Positions 1 through 5,845 of a stretch of 9,062 nucleotides of DNA are shown here, in pieces. A program made the translations under genes and the position numbers. How positions within the stretch are numbered: position 1 is the first letter of the stretch; every line of letters starts with the position of its first letter. This DNA is from an uncultured Ignavibacteriota bacterium (GTDB taxonomy: Bacteria; Bacteroidota; Ignavibacteria; Tepidaquicellales; Tepidaquicellaceae). Under the pieces are notes generated by a model. The model made no database searches, was not told the origin of the DNA, and worked only from the letters and a program-made list of their open reading frames with translations. The DNA lies in contig CALGII010000176.1 of assembly GCA_937915485.1 (NCBI GenBank), positions 1 through 9,062 on the forward strand. Direction: 5' to 3'.

Positions 1-1365
1 GCTCTGCCATCTCACGATTACGGAGTCAATTATAGTCGCCTGTTTCAGACCGAATTCCACAGGAAGCGAATTCATTCCTTTTCCTCCCGAGCCGCCTTCA
101 ACTTCGCGAATTTGCGTAGTGGGACCCGTCTTCACTGTAACCCTTGAGCCGATTGCCGAGCGGTTCGTGGCTGTGCCCTGCAGTTTCAGTTTGAACCAGT
201 TGTAGTTCGTTTCGTGATTATTCTTGTACAAGCGGTTTTCGTAACCGTTATTGTTCAGGTAAATGTCAAGGAATCCGTCGTTGTTGTAATCACCCAGGGT
301 GATACAACTTGAATGCCTCGTGTCACCCGTGCCCGCGGTTGTCGCGATGTTCGAGAAGATGTATCCGTCGTTTCTGTATAATTTGTCCGACGTGTTTTGT
401 CCTCTCGCGAAATAAAGGTCGAGGTCGCCGTCGTTGTCTACGTCAGCCCAGCCGCAGGAATACGCCGATGCGCAGTCGGATATTCCGAGGCTGTCGGTTA
501 CTTCCGTGAAAGTTCCGTTGCCGTTGTTTCTGTAAACCTGAGAACTGAAGTTCGAACTCGCCAATGCGATATCCATGTATCCGTCGTTGTTATAGTCGCC
601 CCAGGCGGAACCCCAGGTGTAGTTGAATGTTACTAATCCTGATGCTGCAGTGACATCTGTAAAAGAACTGTCGCCATTGTTTCGGTACAAAACTCCCGTG
701 CCAACCGCAGGCTGTACTGTCTGCGACCCGAAGAACAGGTCCATATCGCCGTCGTTGTCATAATCCGCCGATGAAATAGTAAGCGTAGAAAGACTGTCCG
801 TAAGACCCGAGGGATAAGCGACGTTTGTAAAATGTGTCAGGTCAAGATTCTTGAAAAAGTAGTTGTAATGGTAAGGTACTCCGTCGTTGCCGAACGCGAA
901 GTCTATCTTGCCGTCTTTGTTGTAGTCTATCCAGTTGGACGAGCCGCCCCAGGACATAAGATTCACTCCTGAATTAGTCGCGTCGTCAATAAATGACGTG
1001 CCGAGATTCTTGTACAACACTATCGCCGTTTGCCAGTTCCCGACGACGATGTCCGTATAACCGTCGTTGTTGTAATCGGCAAAGGAAGTTCCTCTGCCCG
1101 GAAATGAACTTGCAAGACCCCAGGATGACGACGATTCGGTAAACGTCGTTCCGTTTGTGTTTATGTACAGTTTATTCGGCGTATTGTTGTTAAGGACGTA
1201 TATGTCAAGATATCCGTCGTTGTTCACGTCTATGAATATACATCCTTGCGCCGCTCCGTTATTGTTAACTCCGAGCGTAACAGAGACATCAGTAAAAGTA
1301 ACCTGCGCGGAGACAATTGTGCTGAATAGTAAGAAAAGAAAAGTTGTTGTAATTGCTTTTTTCAT
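1..1365 (-). CDS. Secreted FG-GAP/VCBS beta-propeller protein with ASPIC/UnbV domain (C-terminus outside window)
   Basis: The frame is open for 455 codons from an ATG at 1365-1363 down to base 1, so the C-terminus is missing. Residues 1-20 are a signal peptide (MKKAITTT, a hydrophobic run, then STIVSA before Q21). Seven Asp-rich repeats of the D-x-[ND]-[NK]-D-G-x-x-D type begin at residues 46, 97, 147, 201, 257, 308 and 359. They are spaced about 50-56 residues apart, as expected for a seven-bladed integrin-alpha-like propeller with a calcium-type loop in each blade. From about residue 388 the chain changes to an ASPIC/UnbV domain (NWFKLKLQGTATNRSAIGSR, then REVEGGSGG and VEFGLK). Proteins of this architecture are exported to the cell surface or medium in Bacteroidota and often end in a type IX sorting tail, but that end is not visible. 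The ligand is unknown. The start has no clear Shine-Dalgarno sequence. The gene diverges from the QueD-like gene. Confidence 0.93.
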   Translation of the reverse strand, partial: MKKAITTTFLFLLFSTIVSAQVTFTDVSVTLGVNNNGAAQGCIFIDVNNDGYLDIYVLNNNTPNKLYINTNGTTFTESSSSWGLASSFPGRGTSFADYNNDGYTDIVVGNWQTAIVLYKNLGTSFIDDATNSGVNLMSWGGSSNWIDYNKDGKIDFAFGNDGVPYHYNYFFKNLDLTHFTNVAYPSGLTDSLSTLTISSADYDNDGDMDLFFGSQTVQPAVGTGVLYRNNGDSSFTDVTAASGLVTFNYTWGSAWGDYNNDGYMDIALASSNFSSQVYRNNGNGTFTEVTDSLGISDCASAYSCGWADVDNDGDLDLYFARGQNTSDKLYRNDGYIFSNIATTAGTGDTRHSSCITLGDYNNDGFLDIYLNNNGYENRLYKNNHETNYNWFKLKLQGTATNRSAIGSRVTVKTGPTTQIREVEGGSGGKGMNSLPVEFGLKQATIIDSVIVRWQS

Positions 1366-1527
1366 AGTCGGGGAAATTAGTTTTACAATTTTATTCATAT
1401 CATACGGGAAAATCAAGACTTAATTAATTACGGCAACCTTCAATTTATTACGGCTGCCTCGAAATACGCTCCGTTTTGAATGGTAATCGGAATTCAGGAT
1501 GAATATATTTATAAAAATTTTAATTTA
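1366..1527. promoter_or_regulatory. Divergent intergenic region with a two-copy 20-bp direct repeat
   Basis: This 162-bp AT-rich gap separates the divergent FG-GAP and QueD-like genes and should hold both promoters. Two direct repeats start with ATTACGGC and end with CCT (1427-1439 and 1447-1459). Over the full 20-bp units at 1421-1440 and 1441-1460, 15 of 20 positions match. A 20-bp period places the copies roughly on the same face of the helix, which would suit a protein-binding site, but no regulator is encoded in the window. I could not assign a convincing -33/-7 or -35/-10 promoter. Confidence 0.35.
1421..1460. repeat. Tandem pair of imperfect 20-bp direct repeats
   Basis: Units 1421-1440 and 1441-1460 share 15 of 20 bases, with ATTACGGC identical in both. 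They lie 56 bp beyond the FG-GAP gene start and 67 bp before the chosen QueD-like start. They could be an operator or a chance duplication. Confidence 0.4.
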
Positions 1528-1950
1528 ATGAAGATAGCAAAAGAATTCAGATGGGAGATGGGACACCGCCTTCCGAATCACCCGGGACTATGCAAGAACA
1601 TTCACGGACATTCATATTATATGATTGTGGAGATTGAGGGAGAAGTGATGCCCAACGGTATGATAATCGATTTCTATGACCTCGGACTTATCGTTAAACC
1701 AATACTCGAAAAACTCGACCACGCTTTCCTCGTGTATTCAAAGGATAAAAAAGTTCTGGATTTCCTGAAGAAGAATAAAATGAAAATGGTTGTTTCGGAA
1801 TATCTCGCTACAGTCGAGAATATTTGTGAAGACATAACCTGCAGAGTTGTAAAGGAATTCAGGAAAAGAAAGTTCAAGAACATAAAGCAGGTAACTGTAA
1901 AAATTTACGAAACCCCGAACTCGCACGCGTCGATGACGCTTGCTTTATGA
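1528..1950 (+). CDS. queD: QueD / 6-pyruvoyl-tetrahydropterin synthase family protein (putative 6-carboxytetrahydropterin synthase)
   Basis: This is a 140-residue protein of usual size for the T-fold PTPS/QueD family. The zinc ligands are His13 (WEMGHRL), His26 and His28 (HGH). The catalytic Cys22 sits in CKNIHGH, the C-x3-H-G-H spacing typical of QueD rather than of eukaryotic-type PTPS. Further family motifs are the MIIDF strand (residues 45-49), LDHAFL (63-68) with the Asp/His pair, VENI, and the pterin-binding Glu in KIYETPNS near the C-terminus. QueD converts 7,8-dihydroneopterin triphosphate to 6-carboxy-tetrahydropterin in queuosine/preQ1 synthesis in the cytosol. An in-frame ATG at 1480 would add 16 residues. 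The start at 1528 is preferred because family members begin a few residues before the first strand. No queC, queE or folE lies nearby, so the pathway assignment rests on motifs only. It converges on the minus-strand envelope set. Confidence 0.85.
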   Translation: MKIAKEFRWEMGHRLPNHPGLCKNIHGHSYYMIVEIEGEVMPNGMIIDFYDLGLIVKPILEKLDHAFLVYSKDKKVLDFLKKNKMKMVVSEYLATVENICEDITCRVVKEFRKRKFKNIKQVTVKIYETPNSHASMTLAL

Positions 1951-1990
1951 TTAATAATTATTTATCTGAAGAAGTATTTATGATTTTCTT

Positions 1991-2020
1991 TGTAACCCCA
2001 CCTTTTAAGGTGGGGTTACA
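1991..2020. repeat. Outer hairpin 1 (14-bp perfect stem, TT loop)
   Basis: The left arm 1991-2004 (TGTAACCCCACCTT) is the exact reverse complement of 2007-2020, with TT at 2005-2006. It lies 40 bp after the QueD-like stop. A long U-run does not follow, so it is not a classical intrinsic terminator for the plus strand, although it could stall polymerase or protect the 3' end. Confidence 0.8.
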
Positions 2021-2034
2021 GGATAAAAAATATA

Positions 2035-2048
2035 AGGACTTTAGTCCT
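2035..2048. repeat. Inner hairpin 1 (6-bp perfect stem, TT loop)
   Basis: AGGACT at 2035-2040 pairs exactly with AGTCCT at 2043-2048 across a TT loop. The core GGACT/AGTCC is a compensated variant of inner hairpin 2. Confidence 0.7.
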
Positions 2049-2063
2049 CAAACATAAGAAATT

Positions 2064-2079
2064 GAGGGCTAAAGCCCTC
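2064..2079. repeat. Inner hairpin 2 (7-bp perfect stem, AA loop)
   Basis: GAGGGCT at 2064-2070 pairs exactly with AGCCCTC at 2073-2079 across an AA loop. The core GGGCT/AGCCC differs from inner hairpin 1 by one compensated base pair. Confidence 0.75.
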
Positions 2080-2094
2080 TTGATGATAATCCTA

Positions 2095-2118
2095 AACCCC
2101 ACTCTAAAGAGTGGGGTT
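2095..2118. repeat. Outer hairpin 2 (11-bp perfect stem, AA loop), possible terminator
   Basis: AACCCCACTCT at 2095-2105 pairs exactly with 2108-2118 across an AA loop. On the plus strand it is followed by TAAAATTTTTATAA, which gives a short U-run a few bases after the stem. It could therefore terminate the QueD-like transcript weakly. On the minus strand it lies 48 bp after the last envelope gene. Confidence 0.7.
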
Positions 2119-2165
2119 AAAATTTTTATAAATAATTTAAAACAACACTACTAACTTCTGCTCTT

Positions 2166-2969
2166 TCATTCCGGCAGTCTTACCGAATATCCGATGCCGG
2201 CATAATATGGCGTTCGCTTTTGCAAACCAATACCGTAATAAAAATCGATTTGCATGTTCCTGCATAATGTATAAGAGAATCCGAAATCGAAATTAAATTC
2301 AGTGTCCTTCTTCTCGGGTAGATTAACATATGTTTCCGCAAACAGCGAACTGACTGACGTCGGCGAATAGCCGAAAGAGAGCGATAGGAATCCCTCTTTG
2401 ATATTTTCCTCTGTATCCCACGATGCACCGATATTGTACGTTATATCTGTTTTACTCGAAATGGTGTTTGTCATTGCGAGTTTTAATTCAGGATTAAAAT
2501 GTATCAGGCGGAACGCCGTATGACCGATTCCCGGAAGTTCCGAAGAAATTATAAGTGCTGACATCGGAATGAAATCATTTCCTTTAAAAAATCTATACTT
2601 TACTCCGAGTGAAGGCGGTTTTATACCGTATATCCTGTCGGGCGGTAAATCATGAACATAGCATAAAATAATCCCTCCGGTAAATCTCTGAAATACGTAT
2701 TCTGCTCCGAATCTTAATTCAAGGTCGCTAATGAGGCCGTATCTGATAAGTATTTCCGGCATTGAAAAGGAATATTCCGGATATTTTTCTGATATAACTT
2801 TGAAATCCTGATATTTGAAACCTGTTTCTAATTGAACAAAATGTTTGTACATCGTCATCGGCGACTCCGACTGGTCGGGTCTGTCCGTGAATATGTTTTC
2901 TGTCTCCTGCGCATTCAATGCAGTAGTTGCAAAAAACAAAATACATGAAATAACTATATTCCTTACCAT
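2166..2969 (-). CDS. Predicted outer-membrane transporter-like protein (MetA-pathway/phenol-degradation 'transporter' family)
   Basis: This is a 267-residue protein with a signal peptide (MVRNIVISCILFFATTALNA, cleavage before Q21). The mature start carries FTDRPDQSESP (residues 27-37) and then FVQLETGFKYQ (44-54). That pairing is characteristic of a common Bacteroidota family labelled 'transporter' or 'putative MetA-pathway of phenol degradation' (PF13557-like). The rest alternates short beta strands with aromatic and glycine residues and ends in a strand-like GYSVRLPE, which fits an outer-membrane beta-barrel. The substrate is unknown, and the family name does not imply phenol metabolism. 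It is the last gene of the four-gene minus-strand set, 35 bp after the preceding stop. Cys9 is too close to the N-terminus to be a credible lipobox. The family call comes from motif recognition without a search. Confidence 0.75.
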   Translation of the reverse strand: MVRNIVISCILFFATTALNAQETENIFTDRPDQSESPMTMYKHFVQLETGFKYQDFKVISEKYPEYSFSMPEILIRYGLISDLELRFGAEYVFQRFTGGIILCYVHDLPPDRIYGIKPPSLGVKYRFFKGNDFIPMSALIISSELPGIGHTAFRLIHFNPELKLAMTNTISSKTDITYNIGASWDTEENIKEGFLSLSFGYSPTSVSSLFAETYVNLPEKKDTEFNFDFGFSYTLCRNMQIDFYYGIGLQKRTPYYAGIGYSVRLPE

Positions 2970-3004
2970 ATATTTGTTTCGTTAGTATTTAAAATGCGAA
3001 TTTC

Positions 3005-3613
3005 TTACATCACCTTGAATTTCAATCCTAACTGTCCTGTAACTAACTGCATAGGCCTGCTCTTATTGTCAGTGTCATAATAATTGTGAATGAGCACATT
3101 CATATTCAGGCTGACGATTTTTCCGAGATACAGGTCAAAACCTCCGCCGGCGTGAATCCCTGGCTTTATTTTGTTTGAGTTGTAATATCGGATTTCATAG
3201 CCGTATACGTTATAGGAATAATCAAGAGACTGTGTCCCGTAAAATCCCGGACCTGCCTGAAGATAAAACGCGGCTTCATCACCCGCCAACCGGAATTTAT
3301 ATTTAAAATTCGGGTTAACATAATACAAATCGGTAGCGTGTCGCGGCTGACTCTGGTCAGCGGCAATCAAGGTTGAATAGAGAATGTCAACTCCCACTGT
3401 TGCATTCCTGTTTAAGCAATAATCTCCGTTCAAGCCGAACGTTACCTGGGGATTGTAATCGTCTTTCATTGTCCCCATTGGAGAAAACAATCCCAGCCCG
3501 AATCCTACTGTAATTCCTGAATATTTTATCGCTGTAAAATCAGCGCCGGAAACCTGCGAATAAACGATATTGCAGGAAAAAAACACGAGAAAAATCAAAA
3601 CGGATGTTTTCAT
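3005..3613 (-). CDS. Predicted outer-membrane beta-barrel protein
   Basis: This is a 202-residue protein with a signal peptide (MKTSVLIFLVFFSCNIVYS, likely cleavage before Q20). The mature chain is rich in Gly, Tyr and Asn and has alternating strands: GITVGFGLGLFSP (33-45), QVTFGLNGDYCL (56-67), ATVGVDILYS (71-80), YVNPNFKYKF (98-107), AAFYLQAGPGFYG (114-126), KPGIHAGGGFDLYLG (150-164), and a final VTGQLGLKFKVM ending in hydrophobic residues. This pattern matches the OmpA/OmpW-like eight-stranded barrels (outer-membrane beta-barrel domain families) common in Bacteroidota. It starts 9 bp after the stop of the preceding gene, which implies co-transcription. No enzyme or receptor motif is seen, and the function is unknown. 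Confidence 0.75.
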   Translation of the reverse strand: MKTSVLIFLVFFSCNIVYSQVSGADFTAIKYSGITVGFGLGLFSPMGTMKDDYNPQVTFGLNGDYCLNRNATVGVDILYSTLIAADQSQPRHATDLYYVNPNFKYKFRLAGDEAAFYLQAGPGFYGTQSLDYSYNVYGYEIRYYNSNKIKPGIHAGGGFDLYLGKIVSLNMNVLIHNYYDTDNKSRPMQLVTGQLGLKFKVM

Positions 3614-3621
3614 GACAATAT

Positions 3622-4065
3622 TTATTTTTTTGAGGTTATTTTTAAAAGACCGCCCGCGATCTGAGTGTTCGGCTCTTTAAGTACCATTACTCTGTAAACT
3701 CCGGGCTTGTCAAATTTAAGCCTGCTTTCTTCCGTAAAGTATATATAATCCCAATTCGGGTCGACCACGAAAGAGATTAAGTCAAGAACCTGCTCTACAT
3801 CGTAAAATCCTTTATCGTCCGCAATCATAGTTATTTCCAGCGCCAGTGTGTTCTCGCCGATTGTCGTTTCCATGTGTCTGATATCAAGTATTGCCGTCAG
3901 GTAACCCGTTGAGAAAGTGTTACTGACGTTGATTTCCTTCCCGTCCTTATAACTTTCGCAGAAGTAGAAATGGGGTGCATCGTTCTGCGCTTCCGCTTTG
4001 TTTGAAAATAATACTGCAAGCGGGAACGAAAGGAAAAATAAAACCTTTATAATAATCGAATTCAT
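3622..4065 (-). CDS. Small secreted protein of unknown function
   Basis: This is a 147-residue protein I do not recognise. A signal peptide spans residues 1-26 (KVLFFLSFPLAVLF, then NKAEA before Q27). The mature domain of about 120 residues is predicted mostly beta. It begins APHFYFCESYKDGKEINVS (30-48) with a single Cys36, and contains a GYLTAILDIR strand, WDYIYFTEESRL (105-116), KPGVYRVMVL (120-129) and a Lys-rich end. The KPGVYRV segment is reminiscent of terminal strands in Ig-like or carbohydrate-binding beta-sandwich folds, but this is weak. Its ATG overlaps the stop of the upstream substrate-binding protein by 4 bp (ATGA), so the two are probably translationally coupled and act in the same compartment. 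Confidence 0.8.
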   Translation of the reverse strand: MNSIIIKVLFFLSFPLAVLFSNKAEAQNDAPHFYFCESYKDGKEINVSNTFSTGYLTAILDIRHMETTIGENTLALEITMIADDKGFYDVEQVLDLISFVVDPNWDYIYFTEESRLKFDKPGVYRVMVLKEPNTQIAGGLLKITSKK

Positions 4066-5741
4066 TGTATTTGCTTTGATGTATATTTAAGTACTATGTT
4101 ATTAAGCCCGTCGAGAAAAAATCCTTTGACGTTGTTTCTGATAAGGTATATCCGTTGATTGTAATAAAGATAAATCCACGCCGCGTCGTCGATTACAATC
4201 CTTTCCATCTCGTTATAAATCTTCTTTCTTTCTTCGAAATTCGTTACAAGGATTGACTTCTCGTAAAGCCTGTCGATTTCAGGATTGGAGTAACCCGTCT
4301 TGTTCGGTCCGAATGGAATTATGTTCTTCGAATAAAAAAGAGCCATGAAGTTCTCGGGGTCAAAATAATCCGCGCCCCAGTTGCCTCGCGTGAAAGCGTA
4401 TTCGCCGTCCTGCTGTTTCGTGTTAAGAGTTGCCTGAAGCACCTGCTCGAGTTTCAGGTTTATTCCTATGTCCTTCAATTGTTCCTGAATGGCGATTGAA
4501 ATATTCTTCTGAAGTTCGTCGTTTGAAATTACGAGAGTCAGGTCGAGTCCTTTTCCTCCCGGATATCCCGCTTCTTCAAGCAGCGTCTTCGCCTTGTTCA
4601 CGTCATAACGATATCCTTTCACGGATGTGTCAAATCCCGGCATTCCTGCAGGCAGGGGACCGTTGTTCGCGGCGGAGCCCCTGTTCTTCAAAACGAATTT
4701 TACTATCTTCTCTTTGTCTATCGCGTAATTTATCGCCTGCCTCAGTTTTTTATTTCCCGTGAAAGGGCTTGTCTTTCCCGCGGGCAATGACGTATTCTGA
4801 ACCATGATAAGATAAACAGTATTCAGCCACGGCTGCTTGATGAGGTTATAATCCTTTTCACCGGGCTTTACGAGATTGCCGTTTTCGTCGGTTAATGCGT
4901 CGACTATCTCCGCCGAAGGTTCGTGATAATCATACTTGCCGTTGAGAAAATCCAGGAATTCGGTCTCTGAAGATTTTGTGAACCCGATTTCGATTTTATC
5001 CAGATAGGGAAGCGGATTTCCCGTTGAATCTTTTTCATAATAGTTCGTGTTCTTCTCGAGCGTCAACAGTTTGTCCAGTTCCCAACTTTTAAATTTAAAA
5101 GGTCCCGTTCCGACAGGGTGCGAGTAAAATGTTTCCTTATAATAATTCACCGCTTCTTCGGGATATACATAGCCGTATGTCATTGTCAGCAAACTCAGGA
5201 ACGGCGCGAATGGCTCGTACAATTCTATGACAAGCGTTGAATCGTTCGGCGCTCTGAGTCCCGATATTTCTTTGACTTCTTTTCCGCTCTTGCCCGCTCT
5301 GTATTCATAATATTCTCTCGCTCCTTTTATCTTATCTCTGAAAACCCATAACCCGCGCGTCTTTGTTGACGGGTCGTTCACGCGCTCGAGGCAGTATTTG
5401 AAATCTTTTGCCGTTATTGTTCTGCCTTTATCGTTGGGAAAGCACGGGTCGTCGTGATACTTAATTCTCGTGTCAATCGTGAACGTGTAAGTCAAGCCGT
5501 CATTAGAAATACTCCACTTCTTCGCTGTCTGGGGGATTATTTCGTTGCTTTTGTTGTAGGACACAAGCCCTTCCATCACGTTTGTAAGAATCCAGATTGT
5601 TTGCGGGGAATTTGACATAACAGGCTCGAGAGTCTCAAGACCGAGGGGAAAGTTAATGCTGAATACATTATCTCCGGTTTTATTCCTTACGGCGCAGGAT
5701 GAAATTAACGTGAAAGCGGCAACGAGAAAACCAGCCCGCAA
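4062..5741 (-). CDS. ABC transporter substrate-binding lipoprotein, peptide/nickel (SBP_bac_5, OppA/DppA) family
   Basis: This is a 559-residue extracellular solute-binding protein of family 5, within the usual 500-600 residue range. Residues 1-16 form a lipoprotein signal with lipobox ISSC (Cys16 lipidated). Family motifs in order are VMEGLVSYNK (55-64), the region to ITAKDFKYCLERV (109-121), HPVGTGPFKFKSW (208-220), LRQAINYAIDKEKIV (333-347) and the ligand-lobe motif GNWGADYFDPENF (453-465). It should bind oligopeptides or similar solutes at the inner- or outer-membrane periplasmic face. No permease or ATPase gene is adjacent. It is the first gene of the minus-strand set. The start used is TTG at 5741-5739. 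No ATG, GTG or other TTG occurs upstream in frame before the stop at 5813-5811, although the upstream codons would read as signal-like sequence (KIIFSLLL). Confidence 0.9.
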   Translation of the reverse strand: MRAGFLVAAFTLISSCAVRNKTGDNVFSINFPLGLETLEPVMSNSPQTIWILTNVMEGLVSYNKSNEIIPQTAKKWSISNDGLTYTFTIDTRIKYHDDPCFPNDKGRTITAKDFKYCLERVNDPSTKTRGLWVFRDKIKGAREYYEYRAGKSGKEVKEISGLRAPNDSTLVIELYEPFAPFLSLLTMTYGYVYPEEAVNYYKETFYSHPVGTGPFKFKSWELDKLLTLEKNTNYYEKDSTGNPLPYLDKIEIGFTKSSETEFLDFLNGKYDYHEPSAEIVDALTDENGNLVKPGEKDYNLIKQPWLNTVYLIMVQNTSLPAGKTSPFTGNKKLRQAINYAIDKEKIVKFVLKNRGSAANNGPLPAGMPGFDTSVKGYRYDVNKAKTLLEEAGYPGGKGLDLTLVISNDELQKNISIAIQEQLKDIGINLKLEQVLQATLNTKQQDGEYAFTRGNWGADYFDPENFMALFYSKNIIPFGPNKTGYSNPEIDRLYEKSILVTNFEERKKIYNEMERIVIDDAAWIYLYYNQRIYLIRNNVKGFFLDGLNNIVLKYTSKQIQ

Positions 5742-5845
5742 TAACGAGAATATTATTTTGTGTCGATTGCCGATATTAAGAATTTTTTCTTCGGTATTAT
5801 TGTTAAAATATTATTATTAATCGACTTATTCCATACTTAAATTAC
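5742..5845. promoter_or_regulatory. Divergent intergenic region with symmetric AATCGAC sites
   Basis: This AT-rich gap of 104 bp separates the substrate-binding protein gene and the acyl-CoA synthetase gene and must hold both promoters. GTCGATT (5762-5768) and AATCGAC (5819-5825) form a 7-bp perfect inverted repeat. Each arm ends exactly 20 nt from the nearer start codon, so both genes have AATCGAC in the sense direction at the same distance upstream. A weak hairpin, AAGAA-TTTT-TTCTT, lies between them. I cannot assign -35/-10 boxes with confidence. Confidence 0.45.
5762..5825. repeat. Widely spaced 7-bp inverted repeat GTCGATT...AATCGAC
   Basis: The arms are perfect complements separated by 50 bp and placed symmetrically between two divergent start codons. 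They could be paired binding sites for one regulator, a shared transcript-start element, or coincidence. Confidence 0.4.

Larger units (their letters stand above)
1991..2118. repeat. Composite of four perfect hairpins in mirror order (REP/BIME-like element, inferred)
   Basis: Four perfect inverted repeats with 2-nt loops follow one another: outer 1 (1991-2020), inner 1 (2035-2048), inner 2 (2064-2079) and outer 2 (2095-2118). They are separated by 14-15 bp gaps. Both outer stems contain AACCCCAC/GTGGGGTT. They differ at the next two positions (CT versus TC), and the opposite arms carry the matching change (AG versus GA). Inner stems are GGACT/AGTCC and GGGCT/AGCCC, again with a compensated change. 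Loops are TT in the first two hairpins and AA in the last two, so the second half is an approximate reverse complement of the first. This resembles BIME-type composites mobilised in trans by REP-associated tyrosine transposases (IS200/IS605-like). No transposase is present, so the class is an inference. It may also act as a bidirectional terminator. Confidence 0.65.
1951..2165. other. Convergent intergenic region occupied mostly by hairpin repeats
   Basis: This 215-bp AT-rich stretch lies between the stop codons of the QueD-like gene and the last minus-strand envelope gene. No coding potential is seen. It is filled by four perfect inverted repeats between 1991 and 2118. The flanks (1951-1990 and 2119-2165) are plain AT-rich DNA. 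Its position makes it the place where transcripts from both sides must end. Confidence 0.7.

Noticed and set aside
309..636. Plus-strand open frames of 66 and 79 codons
   Set aside because: They lie antisense inside the FG-GAP gene and have Arg/Cys-rich or low-complexity composition, with no start context.
240..1230. Recurring DNA string like CCGTCGTTGT(T/A)(G/A)TA in the first 1.3 kb, resembling interspersed repeats or a CRISPR-like array
   Set aside because: These are the codons for the repeated D-x-N-N-D-G calcium loops of the minus-strand propeller protein. They are in phase with that frame, and spacing follows the protein blades.
1157..1423. Plus-strand open frame of 88 codons crossing the FG-GAP start
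   Set aside because: It is antisense to the signal peptide and first blade, and its sequence has no recognisable domain.
1480..1527. Upstream ATG that would extend the QueD-like protein by 16 residues
   Set aside because: The extension is not typical of the family, which starts just before the first beta strand. There is no ribosome binding site at either ATG to favour it.
1991..2118. CRISPR array or tRNA-like structure
   Set aside because: The hairpin units are not direct repeats with unique spacers, and no cloverleaf or CCA end is present.
3556..3613. Lipobox at FFSC in the 202-aa barrel protein
   Set aside because: Positions -3 and -2 are both Phe, which does not fit the lipobox. Cleavage before Gln20 as a normal signal peptide is more likely.
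4430..4762. Plus-strand open frame of 110 codons
   Set aside because: It is antisense within the substrate-binding protein gene, whose motifs are continuous through this region.
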